A stretch of DNA of 64,000 bases from Cephalotus follicularis (GCA_001972305.1 BDDD01005093.1:1-64000); one strand, 5' to 3'; counted from the first letter of the stretch, positions 11,687 to 24,278 are shown. The notes: a model not told the origin generated them from the sequence alone. Made by a program: numbers and translations.

Positions 11687-13369
11687 TAGAGAAATCTCGT
11701 CCCGAGATTCCCTAGGTCAAAACAAGTGAGGGTACAATGCCTTCATTTCTTCCTAACGTCCCTTGTGGCTTTCTCAAGCCCATGACATTGTCATAACACT
11801 TCAACAAATGAAATGTCCTTGTTCCTTAACCATTTGATCCATAGTCATTCGATCCATGACCATACGGTCTATAACCATATCACCCATTCCATCGTCAGTC
11901 AGCGTCCATATCATTCCAAAACCATCTCTGAATATATATGAGTTACCTTCAAGCTTGTATCCATCCTTAACTCTAACAGCTCATATGGTACCACGTGAGA
12001 AGGACCTGGATAATACATTATGAACATTGAGACATGGACACATCATGTAATACATGACCTCTCACTGGGAATTCTACTAACGGCAGATGTTCACCCCAAC
12101 TGCCACCTCAATCCATCGTACTTTTGCTGTGCTACTCTGATTCATGGTCTACACTCCACGTTACAGGGTAGGTTCCGTTCCCATAGATTAGGTGGTAAGG
12201 CAACTGCACCCACACTGTCTTCATGTCATTCCACAAATTTGAGTTCAGATCTCGGCACATCTTGCTAATCGCCGGATGTACTGAGAAACTGGAGCGATAG
12301 GACTGTGATCACAGCTCGTCCTTCGGCTCTTCATTGTAAAGGATACAAATCTACTCTTCTGAAGGCGTCGATCCCACAGAATGTTTGCCTTGATCTCTTA
12401 TCGCATGAGAAGGTGAACTAGTACCAGGGTGGTCCTGATATAGCTGCCCGAAATCACGGCTTGGCTGATAGCTGATACTCTGGTCTTGATGATAATCTCC
12501 TAGAGATTGACCAATACCTTGTCCTTGCTGACTCCAGAACCATACTGTTCATAAGGGCACTCTCTAACCACGTGATCCAAAACTCCACGATCCACATACT
12601 TGCCAACTTTCCATCAATAGTCATCAGAGGTATAATTTGCGCATTGGCAATGCATGCACAGGTCAAAGGGAATTTGACTACCGCTACTGGCAAGTCTAGA
12701 GTGACCTCCCAGAGCTGCCATCCACCAATCTCGGTATCCACTCCCTGCTATCCGTTACATACGCCAGGAAACCACTGTAACCCTATCTCATAAGCCTATG
12801 TGCATGTAGGGCTGCTATCATCGGAACTGGCTGATGATCTAAGGTCTCAATAACTCAAATGGAGACCGTCCTGGCATACTGAAGATCATGACCTTCCCGT
12901 AACAGTCCACGTGAGCATAAGGTGATGTTAACCAATCCATTCCATAGTGATCCGTTCCATAACCATAGAAAGGTTAACTAAATACACATACTGTCCATAC
13001 CAGCATATATAAGTATTTGGCCATATACCATCATTTCACTTTACCATTCCGTAACCATACCATCAGTCCATATCATAAAACCACGAGGCTAAGGCTCCCC
13101 TCCTTTTACCTTCCATATCCATGTTATATAAGAGACAAAAGAATCAACTATCGATTTCCATAATCCAAGACAATTACATTATCACAATTCATCAGTGTCA
13201 CTCAATTCCATTAAGGGAAAACTTGTCCATATCACTTAATCCCTAAGAACTCAACATAACACTTATTATTATTCCGCATAAACCATTAACTCCAAATAGC
13301 ACTTTATTCAATTAATCACTTTCAATTCCAACAGCCTAAGATCCTATCCTGATGTATCTAGGATAGACT
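11687..13369 (-). pseudogene. Remnant internal region of chromovirus C: gag zinc knuckles, integrase scraps
   Basis: Only 1.7 kb separates the LTRs of C. Reading the minus strand across frames, I see a double zinc-knuckle remnant at about 12550-12690 (CMHCQCANYTSDDY, then DHVVRECPYEQYG). This resembles the knuckles of element L at 63790-63905. Next is an integrase zinc-region scrap at about 12205-12300 (SVHPAISKMCRDL), then a pre-chromodomain scrap at about 11960-12065 (VHVSMFIMYYPGPSHVV). Protease, RT and RNase H are absent. It is therefore a Tekay-like element that lost the middle of pol, and every frame is heavily interrupted. The stretch next to the primer site (about 12800-13369) shows no recognisable coding sequence. 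Confidence 0.75.
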
Positions 13370-13382
13370 GGCTCTGATACCA
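13370..13382 (-). other. Primer binding site of element C (initiator-Met type)
   Basis: The reverse complement reads TGGTATCAGAGCC, three bases from the LTR C2 border. Confidence 0.93.
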
Positions 13383-13385
13383 AGC

Positions 13386-16300
13386 TATCACGCCCTGAAC
13401 CGCGAAGGCGAACCCCCCATGATCTGACGCGTGATGTATACCATTCCTTAAGTCATTCATCATTATATTCATACACCAAAAGTGCTATACACATATAAAG
13501 CTTTAAATAAAAGTCACACAACATTAGCTGAATAATAATTCCAAATAAAAACTAACTCTTAAAATCTCCCAAAAATCGGGCATGATGTATTCGTTTATCG
13601 AACTTAACCCCCTGTAAAGAAAAACACATTTTTATATATTCATACTTCCAAACGAGGAATCAATAGTTTATATACATATATGGGCTCAGCCCTCAGAACC
13701 ACAACTAAACCAGTATCATATCATTCTAATGCCTCAAATGATGCGTCTGTCCCTGTTTAATACATCAACACATATATCATAAGCACTGTAACATGTCGGC
13801 AGGTCGATAGCTGAAATAAAACATCTCTTATGAATCTTTAGATTTGTCTCTTTACATAACGAGTACTATATATTAGTACAATTCAACTATAAACAGAAGG
13901 CCCCTTTTTATACAACTCTTTATAAGCAAACCCATATCCATTACCATAGGTAAAATCATATACAATATGGCAAACCAAAATATTCTACAGATCATCCATT
14001 TATCTTAGCCTGTCTCATCTAGAACAATTCATATAAGTAACTCCATAACATAATCATAACGAAACCATATACAATAACAACACAATCCCAACACCACTAC
14101 TATCCAAGATCCAGCTTAAGTATCCATCCATCTCGATCCATTTCACTGTGATCCATCACCTGGGCCTGAGCCTGACCCATTCCGCACACAGGGGAAATGG
14201 GTCAGCGACATAACGCCGTGTAGGGTATACTATGTGCTATGTATGCAACAGTTATAATAGTATGCAATGTATGCATCAATACAGTAGTGTGACAGTGTAA
14301 CAATATGCAGTGTAACAATAAGTGCACCATGAACAGTAACGATGTACAGTAACTGTGCATTGCAGAATATCAGTGTGCAGTGAACAGTGATGATGTACAA
14401 TGCAGTGGCAGTAACGGTGCAGTACAGTATATCAGTGTACAATTGCGGACAGCTTTGATATACCAACCATCCCTAAGCAGGGTATATCTAGCAGGTCCTA
14501 ATCACATCCAAGGCCATAGGACTGCTGACACTCAGTAATCAGTCAGTAATCATACATAGGGACAAACAATTCATAGGTCCATCCCACTATCTACGCACTC
14601 TCTGAGTCATAGATGAGTAGGGTTGAGATAACATTGACCAAACATTGTTTACAGTACGGCTTGTCCTCTATGGTCCCAGCCTATATTATTCCGACTGTCC
14701 ACTATGGTCCCAGCCTATATTGTTTCGGTTGTCCACTATGGTCCCAGTCTATATCGTCTCGACCGTCCACAACAGTCCCAGCCTATATGATGTGGTCTAA
14801 CATTCATAACCTTCATGACGGAAACGAAGAGTATGAATGGGTTATCTCGTTTGGTCTCAACATTATCAGTGATGACAGTAATCATACAGTAGTCGCACCA
14901 GTAACAGTAACAGTAAATAGTAGAAATGATAAAGACCTAAAGGATCAACGTAAGATCCACATCCGTCGAAACAGTTGTAAAACAGTTTTCAGTACAGTAT
15001 CAGTGACAATATCAGTTTCAGTAACAGTAGCAGTTTGTTGGTCCCTATCGAAGTTTGTAAAACAATGGAGAGGAAGTCCAATTGGATATCCGAGCCCAGA
15101 TGTCCAAAAGGAGCTATCCTAATCATTCTTGAAAATCATTTGTATAAAACTCTTTTGTTGCACTTTCTTCAAGAATCACTTAGAAAACTTGAGTCAAAGC
15201 TTTAACAGTGTTAAAAGATTATTCACATAGGATACAATGCCTTAGGGAGGCTTCCTATAGAATCAATGTATAGAAGAAATAGTTTGAAATTGAAGACAGT
15301 GAGAAACTGTGCCATTTCGTAAAACAGGGCACTAAGCATCGACTAGTTTAGTTTAAAAATGTAAAATGTTGACTATTCAGTTTAACACACAAAAGAGTCG
15401 ATGGTTTTAGAAAGCATAAGTATAAAACATCGACTACTCAGTTTAAAGGCATGAAAGCATCGACGGGTCAGTTTTGAAAGCAGTAAAGTGTCGACGGTTT
15501 CATCAGAAATAGCTATTCGCAAAGCAGTTCACAATTCAATGGAACTAAGTCCAAAATCCATGAAATCCGTTTCAGTTTAGTATAAACAGTTTGTAAATCC
15601 ATACCCAGTTCCCAGTCGGTGCAACAACCAGTAATCGCATTCAAACAGTAACAGTTCACACAGTAACTATAGCAGTCAATCAACACTCAGTGACAGTAGT
15701 ATAGTAACAATCCACACAATTCATTGAAATGCATGAATGCAGTGCAAATAGTATAACCTACAAGTTGAAGTAGTAACAACAGTTGCGCTTGCTATTCCAG
15801 GGATTCTGTAGCAGAACCGATGAACGTCATCTCCTCCAAGCTTGAACCGGCTATCGAATCGCCATCGCTTGGGAACCTCCTATCCTTGATCACTTCATTC
15901 ACACTACATAAACAACACGTTTCTGATACACTCTATGCACAGAAACCAAGCACAGCCGCCATCGGAGCTTCGGCCAGTTTTCGCCAACTCACTTAGCTCC
16001 AGCGACACCCATAAACAGACTCCACATTGGTCGATCAATTTATATCTGCCGAGGAACCGCCGTGAAACGTGCTGTCACGGTCGGCAGTGAGTTCGACTTA
16101 CTGAGTCAACTAGCTGGACTTCAACAGTTCCAGTCAATACTCAAAAACACCATAACCGACATGAAAATCCTTCAATCAGTCCATTGGCGACTGAGACTCG
16201 CCGTGACTCGCCGCAGAACGCGCTGTCACGGCCGGCAGTGAGTTCGACTCACTGAGTCAACTCACCGCTCGTCCACAACTTCGGTCACCACCCGAAAACA

Positions 16301-16847
16301 TCACACAATCATTATGTCAACACATCTATGCCCTTAACTCGCTGAGACTCAGCGTCAAAAGTACGGTCAAAGGCGACTCGCTGAGTCAACTCGTCAGTTC
16401 GAATCTGACCATTTTTGGCCGAATGGCGCCTCAACAGTGGTCAAAACGGGCAGAGCTAGCCTTCTAGAGGACCGCTTCATCCGCGATGGTTACCGGCGGT
16501 GGAACGCACGACAGTGATGGCGATAGTGGCGACAGTGATGGCGAGAAGAAGGAAAAGAAAAGAGAAGAAAGGGGAAGGAGGTTACCAGCCATGGAGAAGC
16601 AGCAGGGGAGCTCGCCGTCACTTTTTTCGGTCGCCGGCGTCTCTCCCTTCCTCTGGTGTCATCTCTCTCCCGCTATCTCTCACGTTCTCTCCCACGCTCT
16701 GAGTCCTCTCTTTCTCATTCTCTTGCTTGATGTGCCTGGTGTTAAAACGCCAGACGCTTTTCTTTTTTCTTTTTTTTCTCTTATATATATATTCTCTCTC
16801 TTTATAAATATATGCATATATAATATACATATATTCGGGGCACTACA
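13386..16847 (-). repeat. 5' LTR of element C (C2), complete
   Basis: It runs TATCACGCCC ... CACTACA on the plus strand (3462 bp); the expected TG at one end is mutated to TA. It is followed by ATGTA, a candidate target duplication whose partner is outside the window. It holds the 34 bp minisatellite with four units (about 14660-14795), a CAGT-rich tract (about 14250-14430), palindrome arrays (15335-15500 and 16080-16400), and a 9 bp stem TGACCCATT paired with AATGGGTCA near 14175-14206. Confidence 0.92.
15335..16400 (-). repeat. Two palindrome arrays in LTR C2
   Basis: 15335-15500 (1.35-1.51 kb from the LTR 5' end at 16847) has TCGACTA/TCGACGG-type units. 16080-16400 (0.45-0.77 kb) has GAGTTCGACTC, TGAGTCAACTCA and related units. 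The arrangement matches C1. Confidence 0.8.
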
Positions 16848-16852
16848 ATGTA

Positions 16853-17747
16853 TGATTGTAATAACATACCTATGAATGAGACTAGCAGCTTGTTTGAGAG
16901 TCAAACAAGTTGCAGTAGTAAAAGTCCATAACCTGCCATTACATTATCGTATGTATGTGATGCATGTCTAAATTTTGTTTATGAGGTTCCAACGGCCTCC
17001 CCCTTAAAGGTTCCAACGGCATCTCCATATTATGCCATGTACCTATTATTTGATTAATAAAGGTTTGGCTAATAATAATAATGATAATGAGATTTATATT
17101 ATTATTCCTCAATTATACCATAATATCAAGTTAAAGCGAAATGGGCACAAGTGAGTGTTCGGTCATTGCCTTCTGCCATTACAACTTATATAGATGCTTT
17201 TTGAAATTGTAAGTGTTTTGGCCCCCGTCAAGGCTTACCTTTTCTAGGAACATCTATATGAGTTGAACGTGAGATGTACATACGAATGAATTGTGAAATT
17301 GAATATTTTGGCCCCCGTCAAGATTCACATTCATTGATTCATTCTATGTTGGATGATAGGTTACACTTGACTAGAATGCATAAGGCGTTTTGGCCTCCAT
17401 CAAGGTCATGTGTAGACTAGAGGCAAAAGCGATGATCGAGAATCATGCTATTGTATGGTTGGCAAGAGTTTGCCTAACTACAAGATTCAGTATAGCATTT
17501 TGGCCCCAGTCAAGGTTATACTGAATACGTTGTAGGACACTGATCCCCACTCGGAAATGAGATCAATGAGACCTGGGTTGTTGTTTGTCGTCTCCCATAA
17601 TATTTGAGGGTTACGGGATTCGCGTAAAACTGTGGGAGCCTGAGAGGAAAAACACTTAAAAGATTAAAGACGAATTATTTATGGTTATAAACATTTAAAT
17701 TGAATGTATCTGAATATTGTCTTTATTTTATATCTGCAGAAATCGCA
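16853..17747 (+). other. Leader of copia E with constant-loop hairpins
   Basis: This is noncoding sequence between the C insertion and the gag start of copia E. Four copies of TTTTGGCCCCCGTCAAGG (variants at 17216, 17306, 17388, 17497) are each flanked by different inverted repeats. The clearest is ATTCAGTATA (17485-17494) with TATACTGAAT (17517-17526). Another pairs 17183-17196 with 17251-17264 (13 of 14 plus one G.U). Further inverted repeats (TGATC...GATCA, CTCCCA...TGGGAG) follow to about 17640. The 5' LTR and primer site of E are not in the window. Confidence 0.75.
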
Positions 17748-18615
17748 ATGACAAACCCCCTCACTGTAATTCTTGAGAAGAATCAGTTGACATGTCCAAA
17801 AATATGTCGATTGGCTATGGAATGTCAAAATAGTTTTGAATTCTGAGGACATAGATTATGTCTTAGAGGCCCCTATGCCAACACTACCTACTGAAGATGC
17901 CTCAACCGAAGATCATGCCATTTATAAGAAATGGGTGACTAATGAAAAGAAAGTCAGAAGCTGCCTAATGGCATCGATGAGCAATGCCCTACAAGTCCAG
18001 CGTGAATCGATGTGAGACTCTAGGGAAATTCTCCTACATCTCCGCGAGTTATATGGAGAGACTAGTAGGAATGCTCGGTTCTAGCTCACTGCTGAGCTGT
18101 ATGGCACTAAAATGGTTGAAGGATCTTCTATTAATGATCATGTGGTTAAGATGATCAATGCAATTGAGCATCTTACTGCTCTTGGCATCATTCAGGATGC
18201 TGAATTAAGCACATATCTGATCCTTCATTCTTTTCCACCTTCCTTCTCTGGTTTCATCACCAATTTAACATGAATAGGATATCAGCTAATCTGCTTGATC
18301 TTCTAAACATGCTAAGGGAAGCTGAAGTGAACATGAATAAGGGCAAGGCGCCAGTCATGATGGTAGAATCGTCCCATAGGCCCAAGGGGAAGGGCAAGTC
18401 CAACCTTGAAAAGGGAAAGACTAAAAGTGGGGAAATACCACCACGATTGGCGTCTTTCAAACCAGCGAAAGCCAGACCACATAATCAGACAAACTAGCAA
18501 GTTGTTGTTGTGCCGGACACTGTCGCAAGAGTTTCACCTACTGAGGAGTCAGCCTCAGAAGCTCCTGCTAAGGGACCGTGCTTCCACTGTGAGAAGCCAG
18601 GACATTGGACAATGA
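17748..18615 (+). pseudogene. gag: Copia E gag, degenerate
   Basis: A start at 17748 (MTNPLTVILEKNQL) opens a Ty1/copia Gag whose reading jumps frame several times. Recognisable pieces are a nucleocapsid-like region with LREAEVNMNKGKAPVMMVE, and a zinc knuckle CFHCEKPGHW at about 18579-18610 whose last cysteine is lost. In-frame stops include TGA near 18015 and TAG near 18085. Gag would form the capsid and package the RNA; this copy cannot. Confidence 0.8.
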
Positions 18616-21600
18616 ACTTTGTGACATTCCTTATATCAATTGGCAAAGTTATGCCCGATTTGTTTTATATAGAGGTGAATATGAATATTTCTGATTCATC
18701 TTCTTGGATTTTAGACAGTGGATGTGGTACTTACATATGTTCTAATTTACAGGCCCTCGCGGACAGAAGAAACATTGAGAAGGGTGAGGGAGATCTACAG
18801 CTTGCAGATGGTTCCGTCGTTGATGCCATAGCTATAGGATCAGTTTATATTTTGTTCCCTTCGGGCAAAAGTTTAGAATTCAAACACTGTGTTTATTCGC
18901 CTCACATTTTCCGTAATATTATTTCTATTCCAGCATTAGATGCTGAAGGTTTTCATATTATTTTTAAAGACAAGTGTTGTTCTATTTCATTTAACAATAT
19001 GATTTATGCAAAATGTTTCCTTCATGATGGATTATATATATTGAGTAAACATGAGACTGTTTTCAATATGTAAAAAGACAATAAAAGAAAGAGAGATGAA
19101 GTTAACCAATCATACCTATGGCATTGCAAACTTTGTCATATAAGTGAGAAAAGAGTCCGCAGGTTGATCTCGGATGTATATTTTGATTTTTCAATTTATC
19201 AATCGCTTCCAACTTGTGAACCCTGTCTTAAAGGTAAAATGACCAAATCTCCCTTCACAGGGAAATGGGAAAGGACCGCAAAACTGCTAGGTCTAGTACA
19301 TATTGATGTATGTGGACCAATGACAGTTGATGCCTGAGGTGGATATTCCTACTTCATAACCTTTACAGATGATCATTCTAGTTGTGGTTATTTGTTCCTG
19401 ATGCGGCACAAATCTGAAGCCTTTGAAAAATTCAAAGAATTCAGACATGAAGTAGAGAAATAGACTGGTAAAAGTTTGAAAACTCTTCGATCAGATCAAG
19501 GTGGTGAGTATCTCTCCACCGAGTTTTTAACTTATCTCAAAGATAATGTGATTATCTCTCAGTGGACGCCTACGGGAACACCACAGCATAATGGTGTGTC
19601 TGAAAGGAGGAATCGCACTTTGCTTGACATGGTGTGTAGCATGATGAGTAATGATGGACTGCCACTGTCTTTCTGGGGTTATGCTTTAGAGACTGATGTT
19701 CTCTTATTGAATAGGACTCCAACGAAATCTGCTCCCAACACCCCATATATGATATGGAACGGGAAGAAACCCAATCTTAGTTACCTAAGGATATGGGGCT
19801 GCCCTGCATATGTTAAGCAGGCCGCAACAGATAAATTGGAATCAAGGTCCATCAAATGTAAACTTGTGGGATATCCTAAAGAAACACGGGGATATTTTTT
19901 CTATTATCCACCTGACAACAAAGTGTTTGCAGCCAGGCATGCTACTTTTCTTGAGAAGGACTTCCTGTTGGAAGACAGTGGTATGAGTATGATAGAATTA
20001 GATGAACGATCTAAAGAACCACAAATTGAGGGACAATCCAATCCTGTTCAAATTGATGTTCATGAAATGTCAGCTACCACAGATACACAACATTTGCGTA
20101 GAACTACACGATTACCTAGGGAACCTGAGAGATACTATTATAGCTTTCTCATTGAAGGTACCCAAGAGGTAAATTTCATGAATGATGATCCGGTAAGCAA
20201 CAAAGAAGCCATATGCGATGTGGACTCGGAGAAATGGCTCAAAGCCTTGAATTCTGAAATGGAATCCATGTACTGCAATCAAGTTTGGAATCTAGTGGAT
20301 GCACCCGAAGGGGTTAAACCCTTAGGTTGCAAATGGATTTTCAAAATGAAGCTTGGATATGATGGATAGGTGAAGACCTTTAAAGCTAGGCTCGTAGCCA
20401 AAGGTTACATCCAAGGGGAGGGAATTGATTATGAGGAAAGTTTCTCTCCCGTAGCCATGCTTAAATCCATTTGGATTTTACTTGCTAGAGCTGCACATTT
20501 CAACTATGAGATATGGCAAATGGATATGAAAACTTCTTTTCTCAATTGAAACATTGATGAAGACATATATATGACTCAACCTGAGGGTTTCATATCCACT
20601 GGTGAGGACCAGAAAGTGTGCAAACTTCAAAAGTCCATTTATGGACTGAAGCAAGCATCGAGAAGTTGGAACATCCGATTCGACGAGACAATCAAAGAGT
20701 TTGACTTCATTAAGAATCAAGATGAACCATGTGTGTATAAAAAGGTCTGTGGGAGCTCCGTTACTTTCCTAGTCCTCTACGTTGATGACATACTCCTTAT
20801 AGGAAATGATGTGATCATGTTGTCATTTGTAAAGGCTTGGTAATCTACAGTTTTCTCCATGAAAGATTTGGCAGAAGCTTCCTATATCCTGGGAATAAAG
20901 GTCTATAGAGATAGATCAAAAAGGATGATATGGTTATCCTAGTCTTTGTACATTGACATAGTGCTTAAGCGATTTAGCATGGAAAATTCCAAGAGAGGTT
21001 ATCTACCTCTATGTCATGGGATTTCACTTTCTAAGTAGATGTCTCCCAAGACAGCTGAAGCAAGACAGAGGATGATGCACATTCCATATGCTTCAGCAAT
21101 TAGAAGCGTCATGTATGCCATGCTTTGCACTAGACCAGATATCGCCTATGCTGTAAGTGTTACAAGCAGATATTAGTCAGATCCAGGTGAGAGTCACTGG
21201 AAGGCTGTCAAAGATACCCTCAAGTACCTTAACAGGACTAAGTATATGTTCTCAATGTATGGAGTAAAAGGTTTGAAAATTTAGGGTTTTACTTACTCTA
21301 ATTTTCTGATAGATGTGGATGATTCAAAATCAACATAGGGGTTTGTGTTCACCTTGAATGGTGGAGCAGTGAGCTGGAAGAGTTCCAAGCAGCCTACCAT
21401 TGCGGATTCAGTGACTGAAGCTGAATACATTACGGCATCGGAAGCTACCAAGGAAGGTGTATGGATGAAGAAGTTCATCGAAGATTTGGGTATAGTTCCT
21501 GACATTGAAGATCCAGTATCTTTATACTGTGATAACAATGGAGCGACAGCGCAATCTAAGGAGCCTAGATCGCACTCAAAGTCTAAGCACATTCACAGGC

Positions 21601-21764
21601 GCTTTCACCTTATACGTCAGATCATTGATCATGGAGATATAAAAGTTGAACGAGTTCCAAGTGAAGGCAATATTGTAGACCCGCTTACTAAGGCGCTACC
21701 AAAAGCGGTCTTCGACAGACACCTTGATGCTATGGGTGTAAGACACTATGGCAACTGGCTTTAG
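18616..21764 (+). pseudogene. pol: Copia E pol: protease, integrase, RT, RNase H with about nine stops
   Basis: Domains are in Ty1/copia order (integrase before RT). Protease has WILDSGCGTYIC with the DSG active site. Integrase has WHCKLCH, CEPCLKGK, HIDVCGP, DQGGEY and NGVSERRNR. RT has the C-terminal dyad LYVDDILLIGND at about 20775-20810. RNase H has ADSVTEAEY, YCDNNGA and SKHIHRRFHLIR, ending at YGNWL-stop. Stops fall at about 19337, 19461, 20367, 20547, 20940, 21037, 21176, 21281 and 21336. Several sit where glutamine (CAG) is usual in the family, suggesting C-to-T decay. The order of the domains makes this certain copia; I do not assign a lineage. Confidence 0.92.
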
Positions 21765-21769
21765 CACTT

Positions 21770-21778
21770 AGTGGGAGA
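21770..21778 (+). other. Polypurine tract of copia E
   Basis: AGTGGGAGA lies just before the TGTTAGAGATG start of the 3' LTR and six bases after the pol stop, as is usual in plant copia elements. Confidence 0.85.
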
Positions 21779-21779
21779 T

Positions 21780-23580
21780 TGTTAGAGATGAAGTGTTGTA
21801 AGCCAGTGTCGAGCTTATATTTACTTTATCTTCTATAAACGTTTTATAAATTCAATAAAGATGTTTATGTTTTATCAATGGCTATGAGTTCGTTTCATTA
21901 ATACATGCTTTATTAATTGTAAATGGATGTCCTGGAATAAAGTTAGAGAACCAAGTTCATGATGAGATCATGATATGAGAGTTGGAATCTCGGTATACTT
22001 TATTTCGAATCTTCCTGGTCATAGGATTGACACTCAGGGCAAGATCAATCCGGACAGACCAGCACGTACTGTCAGATTGGTAAGCAGAGGGTGACTGATC
22101 TCACACTCACTCACATGGACGATGCTATGACAACTACGTGGGTGCTCATTTAATGAGTTCACTAAAGGTGACTTTTGATAAAATACCTGTATGGAGTTTT
22201 ACTTACATGTCAGACAGAATTCTAGTTTTACAACAGTGCATGTGGTCCTTGGACATAAGTCATCATTGGATCTCTTGTGCATAAGGTGCTGTGTTTTGAT
22301 GATGCTTAAATACATATTCTATGAAGTGTATACATGCATTAGTTGGACATAGTACGCTTATGTATGGAGGTATGTGAACTGGCAACAATGAATCCATTGC
22401 TTCTAGCAAAAGAAGATTATTCTCAGGATTATTTTCGTTAGCGATTAAACGCCTGGCCAGGCTAGCCATGATATCAAGAGTGCGATATCATTGGTTAAAT
22501 ATTAGAAGGGAACTTCTAATATTATTTAGGCTATTGAAAGATAGTCACGAGCCTAAAGATTAAATTATTGGGGTCTAACATGATCCGTGCCCTAGATTTA
22601 ACTAGAGCATTGTCAATCGAGGGACTAAACATGCATGTACCTGTAAATAGTGGTTTGCAAATTATTCATATTACTTGAGGGTCGTTATGCATTGCTAGAT
22701 GTCGATGTTGACCAGTAGGATGCCCCAGATTAAATTGATAAATTAATTTTGGAAGAAAAAGAATTTAAAGAGTTTAAATTCGATATATTCAAGAAAATAT
22801 TTTTTATGTGATAATAAATATTTAATTGGATAATTGTGAGCGTCACAATATTAATCCTACGGCCAGCGTAATAGTGAACCCATATGGTCACACACAATAC
22901 GGGCTAATATTTCCAACACGTGATGAGAGAAAAATAATAGGGATGTTATTTTCTAATTATATTTAATGAGATTAAATATATAAATATATTTAATGAGATT
23001 AATTATCCTTAATGAAATTATGGAAAGTAGAAGTCAAAAAGGAGAGAAAGACTATCTAAGGAAGAATCTTGAATGCATTAGGAAACCCTAAGCATGATAG
23101 GATAAGAGTTTGTGTTCTAATATGATTGTCTAGCAGCAAGTATATATAGAACACACACCCCTTCCTATTAAGAGTTGTTGTTGTTGTTGGACATTTTTGT
23201 GCTCTCTCTTGGTGTCTTCTCTCCCCTCTCTCATATACAATCAAGAGTTGAAGGTTTGGGAAACCTGGTGTTGGAGATTGAAGTTTGGTATGGATACCTT
23301 GGAGGCTTTCTATACTTGGAAGCTAGAACCGTTTAATGCGTTCAACAAGTAGCTGTGCTTTTGAAAGCAAGAAGACTCATTGGAAGAAGGAAGGAGCCGC
23401 TCCATTCATGTGAGTAATTCCGCTTGCTCCTCCCTATTGATTTATATCTAACTACATATGTATGCTTAAAAGAACCTAGAAACGAACCATATGGCTTGAT
23501 ATTCATGAGATGATAACACAATATATGTTTTAGGGTTTTATGCATCTAGATATTTTATTGCCTAAATCGCCATAAGGTTC
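21780..23580 (+). repeat. 3' LTR of copia E (right end approximate)
   Basis: It starts TGTTAGAGATGAAG. The right end is placed between about 23560 and 23590, where the sequence passes into a minus-strand gypsy gag. No clean CA end or target duplication could be proved. The stretch holds no gene. A GTT microsatellite (about 23172-23188) and a CT-rich run (about 23200-23230) lie near the right end. Confidence 0.7.
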
Positions 23581-24278
23581 CAACGGGAGGCCCTTCACGA
23601 ACCTCCGAATCTTCTTCTCTTCATCTGCCACAAGATAAGCTGAGTGTGTGGCTAACTCCACAAACCTTGCCTGATATTCATCCACTGTCATCTCACCTTG
23701 ACGTAACTCCAAGAGTTCCTTCTCCCTTCCTTCATGCTCAATCTGTGACACATAAGCCTCAAGAAACTCCTCTTGAAACCTCTCCCATGTACTAGCAAGA
23801 CTAGTAGACTCCCATTTTTCTTTGACCATCTCCCACCAATGAGTGGCCTAGCCCCATAACTGGTACATAGCAAATTTCAATTTCTGGTGATCAGTGCAAT
23901 CCATAACATCAAAGATCTTCTCTAGATCTTGTAACCACCTCTCCGCAAAAGTTGCGTCAAGTTACCTCTGAAGGCTGGAGGGTTTTGCCTCTTGAATCTC
24001 TCGATATTCCTTCCAAACTTATTACCATCATAACGTGCACCGCGGCTAGGGGCCACGTGCCGAGGCAGTGCTTGGGCGTACAACCGCCTCATTTCCTCCA
24101 AGTTAGCTACATTGACAGCCATCTGCTGCTGGAAGTAGTCAGTAATATGATCCATCGGATCTCTCCCTTCATTCACCCCTCGGGGAACATTACCCATCGA
24201 GTCTCCCCCAACATTTGCTTCCTGAGGAACATCTTAATCAACAGTTCGAGCCCTTCCACGTCTCCTTCTGCCATCCAT
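23581..24278 (-). pseudogene. gag: Truncated gag of Tekay-like element F
   Basis: It starts at 24278 (MDGRRRGRARTVD, then a TAA stop) and continues DPMDHITDYFQQQMAVNVANLEEMRRLYAQ. After a frameshift it reads WWEMVKEKWES ... ELRQGEMTVDEYQARFVELATHSAYLVADEEKKIRRFVKGL. The pieces parallel the gag of element B (33566-34370). It breaks off at about 23590, where copia E begins; zinc knuckles and pol are missing. The likely cause is insertion of E into F. Confidence 0.85.

Noticed and set aside
11421..11729. 102-codon ORF at the C1 LTR end, with a counterpart at 16486-16875
   Set aside because: The reading frame crosses CT- and TA-rich simple sequence and the LTR border, and lies antisense to the element.
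14613..15122. 169-codon ORF in LTR C2
   Set aside because: Made of the minisatellite and CAGT-rich repeats; the matching region of C1 is broken.
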